From Buddleja alternifolia (Eukaryota > Streptophyta > Magnoliopsida > Lamiales > Scrophulariaceae), in contig CM033404.1 in NCBI GenBank assembly GCA_019426215.1, positions 26,598,843 to 26,662,842 on the forward strand: a stretch of 64,000 nt of DNA, given 5' to 3'. Below, piece by piece: positions 21,063 to 32,638 of the stretch. The first letter of the stretch is position 1. The number at the start of each line of letters is the position of its first letter. The notes under the pieces are model-generated. The model was not told the DNA's origin. It was given only the letters and a program-made list of their open reading frames with translations, and searched no databases. Both the position numbers and the translations under genes were made by a program.

Positions 21063-22925
21063 CTGCAGTTTTTCATGAAAGTTGTAGTTTAATTAGTTTC
21101 GAATCTGGGAATATAAATTTTATGAGAATCGGAGAAGTATAACCCCAAGACGAGCGCGACATAAAAAGCGTGCGCAGTCTGCGCGCTGGGCGCGCAGACA
21201 GCGCGCTGTGCCCCCAATAGGAGGCCTTTTCGGCCTCCCGTTGCGCACACAGCGTGCGCACTGCACACTATGGGTGGGCCCCAGCACTGTGCCGTGTCAC
21301 GGCGCCGACCGGAGGGGCTGGCCAGACGCTGGGTTTCCGGCCAAGCACGATTAAATCGTGCGCTGGGCGCACGACATACACCGTGCCATGCGCCCAGCGC
21401 ACGCACCTGTTTCAGGGCCCGTGTTTTTGTGACTCGGGCCCTAATGGGTCGGGTTATATTTTCCTAAGGTCCAAATTTTAATTGAAGAGGTGTTTGGGCT
21501 ATTTTAGTTATCCGGGTGGGTCAAAGGGATGATGACCCCGATTTAATTAAAAAGGGGCCCAAATTGTTTTGATTAAAATTGTGGATAATTCAATAAATTA
21601 GTTATTGGGCCTAATTAATTAATTTTGAATATGCCAATGGTTAGAAATTTAATTTTGATAAAATTAAGCCCAATATAGTTTTTATTGATCTTTATTTGAA
21701 TGAAATAATTAATTAATAAACTCTTGGAGAATTTCGTTTATTAAGTTATTTATTTAAATAAAGAATTCTCATAAATAGGATTATTTTCATATGAATCAAT
21801 AAAATTTGGAATTTTATTGTGAAAATTAATTAAGTTGGATTAATTAATTTTTATTAATCACCAACATAAGTGCTTTATTTATCGCGAGCATGTATTATGT
21901 GATGGTGACATATGTCTATGGGCTTAGGTTGCTTCTTTTGATTATGTATTTCTTTTGATGGGTTGTAAGGGCCGGTTTGAGCCCATTTTATTTCTAGATT
22001 TATGTATAGGTTTTAAATTACCTCTTGTAATAAATAGAAATAGAATAGGCCTTTCAAGATAGAGATCACGCAAAAGAAGAGGAGCTTGGAGCCCACGAAG
22101 ATTAGCTAGGCTTTTCTTTTTCAATTTTATGATGGCTCATTGGCTTAGGCCCTCTAGATAAAAACCCATAGACATGTGTGTTGTTTTATTGCTTTCGATG
22201 CATGTTCATTAGTTGTATGAAGCATGTGTGTTATCAATATGCGCTATATAAATTGGTAAATGTGCAAAGTGAGATGAAATAAATGTTTTGAACATGAATT
22301 CTCCCAAACAAAAATAATACTAAGTTAGTAAGGGGTGCTAGGCATCCTTTCCCTCCACTAAACTTAATAAGATCAAGGATTAAATCCATATGTGGCATCT
22401 TCCCAGTAAGTGGGGGTCATATATTAAGATTTAATTCTAGACTTTTATTAAGTGCATTGGATGCCTTATTCGAGGCATATTTCACCCCAAATATCGTTAA
22501 AGGGTTGCAAGGTGAATTCAAATGTTAAATTATGAGGAGTTAGTGGGAATGAACTTAGATAGTCCACATCGCCAATAAATCGTTAAAGGGTTGCGGTATT
22601 TGTGGATTATGGGATAAATATGATTGAACCGTCTATTTGATAGATTGATGTTTGACATCACTTTAATTTAGTAATGGACCAAATATCGTTAAAGGGTTGC
22701 CATCCATTATATTAATTAAAGAACTCAATCCCCACCATGAAGTTTTCATCAATGATCGCTTCCGTCATTTCACAGTGGGAGTGTGGAATTTCAAAAAATA
22801 TAGTGGGAGCCAAGTTATAAGTCGAAGTCCTTGATTTTAAACTTGGTCTTAGTTTAGTCCAATATTCTAATTAAGTCTGATTTATTTTCTGCAGTTATTT
22901 GTTTTATCTCTCTCGTTTTTCAAAA
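21063..22925 (+). other. RLC-A leader (5' untranslated region)
   Basis: Non-coding leader of 1.86 kb. It holds a GC-rich block (21155-21425) with GCGCGCTGGGCGCGC-like palindromes, an AT-rich middle, a conserved stretch GCATGTATTATGTGATGGTGA (first 20 bases from 21885), and three copies of ATATCGTTAAAGGGTTGC (22491, 22577, 22683) shortly before gag. The leaders at 36798-38786 and 52933-54542 share these parts. Confidence 0.75.
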
Positions 22926-23862
22926 ATGACAATCAACCCACTTTCCGTATTACTCGAAAAGAATATCCTTACCGAACCCAACTACGTGGATTGGCTAAGG
23001 AATTTGAGAATAGTTCTCAATATGGAGTCTCTAAGATACGTGTTGGACACTGATATCCCTGCTCCTCCTGCCAGAACACGTGCCAATGAGGAAGAAGTCC
23101 AAGCACATGAAAAATGGTTGAAGGACGACGTCCGAGTGCGTGGGTACATTCTTGGCTCTATGAGGAATGAGCTACAGAGGTCCCACGACAAGATGACCAT
23201 AGCGAGGGCTATCTTAGCGCACTTGGTCGAGCTCTATGGTGAGCACAGTAGGACTGCTAGATATGAAATATCTAAAGAGCTCTTCGGAGCCAAAATGAGA
23301 GAAGGGGAGAAGGTTGGGGATCATGTCCTCAAAATGATATAGAGGATCGAGAGATTGGAAGCTCTCGATTTTACAATGAATCCGCAACTTCAGACCGATC
23401 TTATCTTGCAGTCCCTTCCTGATTCTTTTTCCTAATTCGTCATGAACTTCAATTGCAATGAGATTGAATGCAACTTAGCTGGGTTAATGAATAAATTAAT
23501 CACTGCACAATCTCAATTGAAGCCCAAGGGAAAAGAGACTGCCTTGGTTATCACTTCTGGGCCCAGACGGGCGAAGAATAAGAAGAGAAAAACCAAAAAG
23601 CAGGCTGACGAGCTTGGAGCTCAGGGTGGTGTCGATAAAGGAAAAGGGAAAGCTCCTATGATTCGCAAGCGAAAGGAGCCACAAAAGACAGATAGATGCC
23701 TACACTGCGGTGAGCTGGGCCACTGGAGAAGGAACTGTCCGAATATGGGGCCTGGCGCACAAGGTATGGAACTTTATGTTCATGAAACTTATTGCTCTAA
23801 GATCGTCTTCTCTACATCTTGGATTTTTTACTCTGGAGCTAGTGCTCACATATGTTTTTGAA
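22926..23862 (+). pseudogene. RLC-A copia gag with protease start
   Basis: From ATG 22926 (MTINPLSVLLEKN) through a gag domain (about 22980-23500) and a Lys-rich linker to a zinc knuckle CLHCGELGHWRRNC (23698-23739). Stops at 23341 and 23434. The protease triad reads YSG instead of DSG (WIFYSGASAH, about 23820-23850), removing the catalytic Asp. The frame ends at a TGA at 23859-23861, where one T appears missing from a T run, and the protease continues in the next frame. Confidence 0.92.
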
Positions 23863-25153
23863 TCAGGATCTGATGCGAGAAAGGAAGTTAGACAATGATA
23901 AGGTGAAGCTCAGAGTAGGCAGCGGGCTAAGCGTCGCGGCTACTGCAATAGGATCTACCTCGTTGTTTTTAAATTCTGGACATATACTATTACTAGATAA
24001 TGTTTTGGTTTTGCCTAAAACCATTGTTTCTATTCCCGTTTTAGTTAAGAATGGTTACACTTTCCGTTTTCTTGATGAACGATGCAACATTTATTATGGT
24101 AATAAATTTGTAGGGTTTGCTTCTTTGATAAATGGATTGTATTACCTTTGTGTCCAGAATGAGTATGCAGTGAATACTATACAAAGGAAATGTAGTAGGC
24201 TTGAAATAAACCAACAATTGATATGGCACCTTCGACTAGGCCATGCTGGCGAACAAAAGATTCGCAAAATGGAAAAAGATGGGCTAATCGGCCCACTGGG
24301 ATTGGATCCCTATCTTACTTGTGAATCTTGTCTCAAAGGCAAGATGGCTAGATCGCCCTTCACAGGGAGCTTTGAAAGGGCCTCACAAATCTTAGGTTTA
24401 GTGCACACTGACGTTTGTGGTCCATTTGGAGAAATGGCCAAAGGAGGTTTCCTTTACTTTATCACCTTCACAGACGACCATTCTCGATATGGTCTAGTGT
24501 ACCTGATGAAGCATAAGTCTGAATCCATTGATAAGTTCAAGGAATTCAAGGCTTTAGTGGAAAATCAAACAAGTCAATGTATAAAAACTCTTCGATCTGA
24601 TCGAGGAAGAGAATATATGAGCGATGAGTTTGACTTATACCTCAAAGAGAATGGTATAGTATTGCAACTCACACCTCCAGCGACTCCACAGTTGAATGGA
24701 GTAGCAGAGCGAAGGAATCAAACCTTGTTGGACATGGTTCGCTCCATGCATAGCTACACTGATTTACCCATTTCACTGTGGGGTCACGCGCTGCTTACAG
24801 CTGCACACATTTTAAATAGATGTCCGTCCAAGTCCGTTCCTATGACTCCCTATGAAATGTGGAGAAATAGGAAACTAAGTCTTAACCACATAAAGATTTG
24901 GGATGTCCGGCTTATGTCAAAAAGACTAAAGTGGACAAGTTGGAGGCTAGATCCTTAAAGGGACGTTTTGTTGGATATCCTGAAGATTCTATGGGATACC
25001 TCTTTTACCTACACAATGATCAAAGGATCATTGTAGCCTTACAAGCCCACTTTCTTGAAGATGAGTTCATTCAAGAAGGAGGAGCGGGTACTGGATACAT
25101 CTACACAGGGAGTGAGAACCGAACCTTCTGTAACACAACCACAACCATGACGA
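23863..25153 (+). pseudogene. RLC-A copia protease C-terminal part and integrase
   Basis: The open frame to 24957 contains the protease flap region, then the GAG-pre-integrase HHCC zinc domain (WHLRLGH ... CESC, 24222-24332) and the integrase core with HTDVCGPF, FTDDHSRY and SDRGREY, followed by PQLNGVAERRN (24690-24720). A missing G at about 24900 (IKIWD for IKIWGC) shifts the frame; the C-terminal part CPAYVKKTKV...GYPEDSMGY is read from 24904 to about 25100. Catalytic Asp residues are intact, so the frameshifts are the main lesion. Confidence 0.92.
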
Positions 25154-26808
25154 TTGAACAAAGTATCTCAACCTCCTGAGAGGTACGGATATCTAATGCA
25201 GAGGGAGTTGGATCTCCATTCTGTGTTAGAGGAGGATCATAGAGATGATCCCTCCACTTCTGATCAAGCGATGGTGGATGTGGATGCTGCTAGATGGCGT
25301 GAAGCTATGCAAACTGAGATCGATTCGATGCATGCAAACTAAGTCTGGAAACTTGTAGACCAACCTGAAGGGGTAAAACCAATCGAGTGTAAATGGATCT
25401 ACAAGAGAAAGATTGGTGTTGATGGCAAAGTAGACACCTACAAAGCCAGGCTAGTGGCGAAAGAGTATAGTCAAAAGGAAGTAACTGACTACCAAGAAAC
25501 CTTCTCGCCAGTGGCTATGATCAAATCAATAAGGATTCTACTTGCAATAGCAGCACACCTAGATTATGAAATATGGCAAATGGATGTCAAAACTGCTTTC
25601 CTAAATGGATTCCTAGAAGAGGATATCTATATGGAACAGCCGAGGAGCATATTCATAAGGTGTGTAAACTTGAGAGATCCATTTATGGACTCAAACAAGC
25701 GTCTCGTAGCTGGAATCTACGTTTTGATGAGGTTGTCAAAGGATTTGACTTCATCAAAAATGAAGACGAGCCCTGTGTTTACAAGAAGGTCAGTGGGAGC
25801 AAGTTGACATTTCTAGTGTTATATGTAGATGACATATTACTCATTGGGAATGACATAGGAATGCTCTCCACAACCAAGAAGTGGCTTTCGAGTACATTCT
25901 CCATGAAAGACTTGGGAGAAGCGACCTATATTCTAGGGATTCAGAACTATAGAGATCGCACCAAAAGAATGATAAGACTTTCTCAAGCCCCTTACTTAGA
26001 AAAGGTCCTAAAAAGGTATAGGATGAAAGATTCTAAGAAAGGGTTCCTACCAATGAGACATGGGATACATCTTTCGAAATCTATGTGTCCTCAAAGTGAG
26101 GAAGATAGAAAAGAAATGAACATTATACCCTATGCGTCTGCTGTGGGCAGCTTGATGTACGCGATGCTCTGTACTAGACCCAACATTGCTTATGTTGTGA
26201 GCGTTGTTAGTCGATTTCAAGCAAACCCTGGTAAGGAACATTAGATAGCTGTGAAGAATATCCTAAAGTATCTGAAAAGAACTAAGGATATGATTCTCAC
26301 CTATGGAAGTGGTGACCTGAGGGTGGATGGGTACACTGATTCGGATTTCCAATCTGATGTTGATGACCGGAGATCCACCTCGGGATTTGTATTTACTCTA
26401 AATAGTGGAGCGGTGACTTGGAAAAGTTCCAAGCAAAACACAACCGCAGACTCCACCACAGAGGCTGAATACATAGCTGCCTCAGAGGCAGCTAAAGAAG
26501 CTGTTAGGATTAGGAAGTTCGTTGAGGAACTTCAAGTGGTTCCTAGCATAAAGCTCTCGTTGCCACTTTATTGTGACAACACCGGAGCTATAGCGCAAGC
26601 GAAGGAACCTAGGTCTAACAATAAATCCAAACACATAGAGAGGAGATATCACATCATAAGAGAGATCGTTGCACGAGGTGAAATAGCTGTTCAGAAAAAA
26701 GCCTCAGCCGACAATGGCGCTGATCCATTGACCAAGCCAATGGCACAGGCGGTGCTGGAAAAACATCTCAAAAACATGGGTATTAAATACCACAGCAAAT
26801 GGCATTGA
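25154..26808 (+). pseudogene. RLC-A copia reverse transcriptase and RNase H
   Basis: RT begins around 25280 (ARWREAMQTEIDSM), with a stop at 25340 (CAA to TAA before VWKLVDQ), LVAKEYSQKE, QMDVKTAFLNG (25576-25608) and a small deletion of about 14 bases after MEQP (25640) that shifts the frame. The catalytic LYVDDILLIG (25822-25850) is intact, as are FSMKDLGEA and RNase H with TDSDFQSD, TTADSTTEAEYIAA and [16 protein letters not shown], ending at TGA 26806. A further stop lies at 26243. Confidence 0.93.
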
Positions 26809-26811
26809 GTG

Positions 26812-26823
26812 CAAGTGGGAGAT
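26812..26823 (+). other. RLC-A polypurine tract
   Basis: CAAGTGGGAGAT-type purine run directly before TGTTAGAG of the 3' LTR; primes plus-strand synthesis in copia elements. The same motif precedes the LTR on the minus strand at 60052-60063 and at 32624-32635. Confidence 0.8.
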
Positions 26824-28429
26824 TGTTAGAGTATATGCCCTCGAATGCCATAAAGAGGATAGATTTATAGGGCATAAATATTGTAACTAAACTATGGTTT
26901 TTCTATTAATATAAGGCAGTTGATTGTTGTTTTCTTATAGGCATTTATAAGGTGTGAATAAACAACGTAAAGTCCTTGATGACAAAGCGAACCTTCTACC
27001 TCCTATGGGATAGGAGGAAAGGCACTAGAATGGTTTGACCCTTGACATCTAAAAGGGTTCGCAAGTCTAAGAAATATTGATTGGGCATCAATAGTGAATA
27101 AAGACTTGTATGATGTAAGTTTCGACAGAGAAAATGCCAGTCGTACACTATGGAAATGGTAGTGGGAACTTATATCATAGACGTGTCAGTTGTACTGATA
27201 TGTTTGAACACGGCTCGCATCAGTTCATCACATGGGTATTCACTTATTGACAGTCAATGATGAAACTGATAAGTAGTGATAGGTACGTGTGAACCTCTGA
27301 CCTGAGAAATCGAGTTGAAGATGTACTTGTGACATCAAGTCTGTCATTAGAGTAGTTAGATTCAAATCACCTGTTGGTGGAATCGACCTCGAAGTGCAAC
27401 TTGATGTGCGAGCAGCATTGTTAACTGATTTGCAATATGGAATTTATTCTCTCATAAGTGAATGAGTAAAATATCCTATGCGATCATGAATAAGTGAGGG
27501 TGAAAGTCTTTGGCCAAAGCATTTAATTAGCTCGACTTATTATGAGCTTAGGCATATGGTCAAGTTATATGAGTTTGACTTTAAACCATGACTCTTACTT
27601 GACAGGGATATAAGAATAAAAGGTTTATACACATACGGTATTCACGGCGTAAAGGTTTGGAAATGATCCTATTCATTCGTTCTCAATTGGGTTACGGTGT
27701 GAGCCACGAGACTGGCTAGGTGTCACTCACACCCCTTTGGATTCCTCCCAATTGCCTTTTGAGACGAACCTAAAGAGTCGCGCTTAAAGGAAGTGCAAAA
27801 GGAAAAACATGGGAAAAAGACTTGAGAGAAATTCAAGGCATTGGATGCCGTAATTAATTAATTACTTATTGGATAATTTAATTAATTAATTAAATTAATG
27901 AGTTAATTAATTTCTTGGAGAAATTGTTCTAAATTAATTTGGAATTGAATTAATTGGATTATCAATTTATTTATTGGATAAATAAATTATCCGATTAATT
28001 AATTAGCAAGCAAGACGAAAGCCCGAAGGCTTCCGAGCCCACTAAGGGGCGGCCAAATAGACGCCCAAATAGGGCTCTTGCATGCTAGTGTTATTGTTTC
28101 ATAATGATATAAATATATCACAAGGTGAAAAATAACACAAGGCTACTTACATAACTTTCTCTCCAAGAAAAAGTCTCCCACCTCTCTCTCTCTCTCTCTC
28201 TCGCCGTCTTTGACAAGGAAGAACGGAGGAGTTTTTCGTTTTTTATTCTGGAGTGACGAATTAGAGACGTTGGCAAATTCGGCATTAGAGAAAAGGATCA
28301 CGTTCAGAAATCAACATACGCGAGAACGGTAATTTTTCTATACACAATTAAACACGAGGATTAGAGATGATTCGGGCTTTGGGAATTAAATTTACTTTCC
28401 GCTGCGTTTTATTCGTATAATTCCCAACA
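26824..28429 (+). repeat. RLC-A 3' LTR
   Basis: 1606 bp, TGTTAGAG ... CCCAACA. It contains a TATA-like tract (ATATAAATATATC near 28107) and a (CT)n tract at 28180-28202 downstream, which would be the 5' end of the transcript. Followed by the target duplication GGATC. Confidence 0.93.
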
Positions 28430-28589
28430 GGATCATATAAATAAAAGTAATTAAAAAAACAAATGGCACTACGTATTTAGCAACCAAGTATAAATATTTA
28501 TCACTAGTTGGATCACATAAAACATCATATTTCTAGCAACCAAATATAAATATTGATCAAAAAATAAGTCTATCCTACAATTATGAAAT
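28430..28589. repeat. Tandem repeats in CACTA spacer, right part
   Basis: Continuation of the array at 20290-20494: two more diverged units with TAAATATTTATCACTAGTTGG and AAATATTGATC. The transposase frame reads on into them. Confidence 0.75.
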
Positions 28590-31500
28590 AAGTTCAAATA
28601 CCTTTCATCGTTTTCTTTTTGTCGTTGGCTTAGCAGTCTTTTGCTTCCCATCGCTACGACCATTTTTTTAGTACGCCGACGAACTGATGGATTAATCCAT
28701 ATCCCCTCTTGGTGATCTTGTCGCATATACAATTCATCATCACCTATATCCAAGTCATCATCACTATCAATTGATTGTGAATCACCTAATGAGATGGGAT
28801 TTTCTCCATCATCTTCACTTTCTTCATAATCATCATCAATACAAGTATTCGTGTTTGCCGATAAAACAATGGACCACCTCTTATCAATAGGATCGGTGAC
28901 AAAAAACACTTGTTTAGCTTGTGATGCCAAAATGAAAGGTTCATCTTTGTATCCCACCCTTTCAAGGTCTACTCGAGTGAAGCCTATGTCACTATTATCG
29001 ACACCATTTTTATTGTCAACCCACCTACACCCAAATCCAGGCACCCAAAACCAACTATAATCAAGCTCCCATATATGTTCAATCACCCCATAATATGATA
29101 AATCGGCATAGATAGGGTTGTTATCTTTCGCACTTGAGATATGCATTGCTTGAGCTACAAGACTCACACCACTATTCTGCATTGTACTTCGTTCATCTTG
29201 GTCTTTTGTATAGAATGTGCGACAATTTATACGATAACCTGAATAACAAAATACTAGTTTGTCCGGACCCATCAACAGTCGTGTCAATTTATCTGAAACT
29301 GAAAGTGGATTCTCTTTTTATTTCTCTTCAATATGCTTTCGGAACCAATGGATGGAACTCTTGTTATGCTTTCTTGAAATCCATCTCTCATTTTTAATTA
29401 GATTGAATCTTCTAAGTTGGTTCTTATGCTCTTCAACATATGGGACAACCTCATCGGTGTTGTGAAGCACATATAGGTGTGCCTGCTCCCTTTGTGTAAT
29501 AGGAACACTAACTAATTGCTTTCCAATTACGCTTTTTCCTTTTGTTCCCCCTCCCACAACATGAGACTTTGGAAGCTCTGCAACATTAGAATCTACCAGA
29601 TACTCTGTGCAAAATGTAATGACTTCATCAACTATGTACCGTTCAACAATGTAACCTTCTGGTCGACTACGATTTTTAACGTAGCCTTTCAATACCTTCA
29701 TATAACGCTCAGCCGGATATATAGATCTCATAAAAGCCGGTGCACATAGTTGTGTCTCTCTAACCAAGTGAATAGGTAGGTGAGTCATTATATAAAAAAA
29801 AACAGGTGGAAAATACATGTCAAGCTCACACAAAGTGATGACAATTTGTTTTTGAAGTGCAGGAAATTGTTCAGGATCAAACACCTTGCTCCACATTGCT
29901 TTGAAGAAGAAACACAATCTAGTTATCGTGTCTCTCACCTTTTTTGGCAAAATAGCCCGTATAGCAATTGGTAGCAAATGATCCATGATTACATGACAAT
30001 CGTGAGTCTTCATGTGCTTTAGCTTCGAGTCCTTCATTGATACAAGACTGCTAATATTTGAAGAATACCCTTCTGGAACTTTCACTCCATTAAGAAACTC
30101 ACTTAATGCAATTTTTTCTTTCCTGGATAGAGTGTGAGCTGCTAGAGGCAAATAAGTATGTTTCCCCTTATTTGTTGGTGCCAATTTTCCTCTTATCTTC
30201 ATTTCAACCAAGTCTAACCTTGCCTTTACACCATCTTTTGTGTTTTCGAGCACATTTAGAAGTGTACAAATGACACTATCAAATAATTTTTTCTCAATAT
30301 GCATAATATCAAGAAAATCTCTAACATGTAAGGACGTCCAATACGGCAACTCAAAGAAAATTGAACTTTTTTTCCACCCAGTTTTTGCAGGACCACCTGC
30401 AAAAGTCTTTCCAAATTTGACCTCCAAGTCTTTTACATTCTCAAACACGTCTTCACCAGTCAAGCACTTAGGAGCTCGACCTTCTTCTATATTCCCATTG
30501 AAAACTTTCTTCCACCGACGATATCGATGGTTCCAATTTAGCCATCTTTGATGCCCTTGGAATGCATATTTCTGAGAGTGTGTCAATCAATATTGATCTG
30601 TACTCTTCGCACATGGGAATCCACATTGGCCATGTACACCATATCCCTCGAGATATGCTCTTGCCGAAAAATCATTGATTGTTCCAAATAACATGACTCT
30701 CAGATTGAAATTTTCTTCTCTGAACCCATCATATACTTGAATACTGGTCTCCCACAACACCTTCAAATCCTCAATTAAAAGAGCCAAATAGACATCTATA
30801 TCATTTTCAGGTTGTTTCGGCCCAGAAATGAGTATAGGCATCATTATATGCTCTCGCTTCATGCATCGCGATGGGGGAAGGTTGTAGATCATCAAAATCA
30901 CCAACCATGTACTATGTGAGCTACTTTGCAAGCCATGAGGGTTCATGCCATCTGTAGCCAATACAAGGCGCAGGTTTCTTGATTCTTCACCAAATTCAGG
31001 GAAATCATCATCAATCTTTTTCCATTGAGGAGAATCTGATGGGTGTCGAATCTTGCCATCTTCAGTCCTTTCTTCAAGCCTTATATCGGCATGCCATGTC
31101 AAGTCCTTGGCTAACTCTTTACTACTGTACGTGCGCTTAAATCGTGGTATTATGGGCAAATACCACATTGTTTTGACAGGAGCAGATCCATTCTTCTTGT
31201 ACCACGAGGCGCAACATTTCGGACAGGCCTTCAATGATGCATAGTCAGTTCTAAACAATATGCAATCATTGAGACAGGCATGTATCCTCTCATGTCCCAT
31301 GCCAATTGAGGTTAATATCCGTTTAGCCTCATAAGTACAATTAGGTAACACATTATCCTAGGGTAGCATGCTTATTAATAGACAAAGCAAGTCTGTGAAA
31401 CTCTTATCACTCCACCCATTGTTGGCTTTTAACTTGTATAGGTTTAGGACTGCTTTCAATCTTGTGAATTTACTACCACTATACAGTGGTGTCTTTGAAT

Positions 31501-31775
31501 CACTTGTCAAATTGTCAAACATTTTAGGAAAATTTCGCAAATCCTCCTCAATCACATTTATCATCTCCTCCAAACGATCAGGCTCATAATCATTCATGTT
31601 GAAATCCTGTGATGGATATGATGTACCACCCAAATCATCTGACGTGACACTGCTTTCGCCGTATCTTGTCCAACGTGTGTAGCTTTTATCAATTCCATTA
31701 CACACCAAATGATCTTCCAACTCACGTGGATTAATTCTCTTTCCAAAACAACAACGTAAACACGGGAAACTGATC
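28590..31775 (-). pseudogene. CACTA transposase, TNP2 family
   Basis: The catalytic transposase that cuts the terminal repeats. One uninterrupted frame runs from about 31775 leftward with just three stops: TAG at 31360-31358, TGA at 30589-30587 and TAA at 29320-29318. The zinc-binding transposase-associated domain (FPCLRCCFGKR ... IDKSYTRW) is at 31765-31650; the Transposase_21 (TNP2) core spans about 31250-30590 with the candidate catalytic residues in ATDGMNPHG and NDFSARAY; DUF4218 is at about 30000-29580 (CELDMYFPPVFF, HLPIHLVRE) and DUF4216 at about 29110-28870 (YYGVIEHIWELDY, CRWVDN, LASQAKQVFFV). The first few dozen residues are cut away by the adjoining LTR. The tail is acidic (ESEDDGEN). 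Confidence 0.93.
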
Positions 31776-32623
31776 CCATACCATATGTGTATAAATTCTT
31801 CATCTACGTGACCCGATCAAGTAAGAGTCATGGTACGTCAAACTCATAGAACTTGATGTTGTACTTAGTAATCATAATAACATGAAATTACCAAACTACC
31901 CTTAGTGACCATCACTAGTTAATTTATATGCTTTGGCCAAAGACTTATAATTTCAATTACTTATCATCATATAGGTCTCATACTCGTTTAATATCGAGAC
32001 GGTGAATCCCATATTGGCAGTTTTCTTACAATGTCGAATGCACCATACGAATTGTACTTCGAGGTTGACCCCACCTATCAGCTGATACGGGTCTAACTAC
32101 TCTTGTAACAAATCCAATACTACAAGCACATTGTAAATAACTCCTCAGGTCTAAAGTCCACACATATTATCGCAATCTTAATCCCAATCATTGACTGTCA
32201 AAGAGTAAATACTCATATGATCGCATTAAGGCGAGTCGAATTCAAATATGTTAATTCCATTAACTATATTCATGACACCAACTCCTACTATCTAATCAGT
32301 GTTCGAATGGCACTCCTTATCAAAGCAGGTGTCATACGAGTTGAATTTTAGTGCCCAGTTAAAATTCTTTAACTCGCGAACCATTATTAAGAGATTAAGT
32401 ACTTAACTCTTCCAGTGCCTCCTCTTATCCATATAAGAGGTGGAAAGTCTATCTTCAAATCTCAAGGACTATTTCTTCAAAATAATTAAATGCCATAGAT
32501 TTATATGAACATAAACTAATACCTTTATTTTATAAATAGATATATAATCGTTTGTACAAAATAACTTATCAATGCCCTACTTATTCTAATTCCTCATTTG
32601 GCATTTAGGGCATACATTTAACA
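31776..32623 (-). repeat. Copia 3' LTR, truncated at its 3' end
   Basis: Begins TGTTAAATGTATGCCC (minus strand, from 32623) and matches 40507-39661 of the 5' LTR. The remaining approximately 860 bp are missing and the sequence changes directly into the CACTA transposase. Confidence 0.88.
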
Positions 32624-32638
32624 ATCTCCCATTTGCAT

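Larger units (their letters stand above)
20495..28429 (+). mobile_element. RLC-A (TNT1-like) copia retrotransposon, nested in CACTA
   Basis: TGTTAGAG start at 20495 and CCAACA end at 28429, flanked by GGATC at 20490-20494 and 28430-28434. The order is truncated 5' LTR, leader, gag, protease, integrase, RT, RNase H, polypurine tract, 3' LTR. The 5' LTR lost its last approximately 1 kb together with the primer site. Frameshifts and a mutated protease triad make it defective. Confidence 0.94.
4270..31775 (-). mobile_element. CACTA (En/Spm) transposon carrying TNP2 and a Ulp1-fused gene, interrupted
   Basis: The left terminal repeat starts CACTACTACAGAAAAGG at 4270 and is followed by subterminal hairpins. 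Both genes run leftward. Two retrotransposons are nested: 5415-17362 and 20495-28429, each with a 5-bp target duplication, so without them the element is about 7.6 kb. The continuity of exons across 5414/17363 and of tandem repeats across 20494/28430 shows these pieces were one element. The right terminal repeat is missing: the transposase N-terminus is cut at about 31775 by LTR sequence. The 3-bp target duplication (TCC at 4267-4269 on the left) cannot be tested. Confidence 0.88.
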
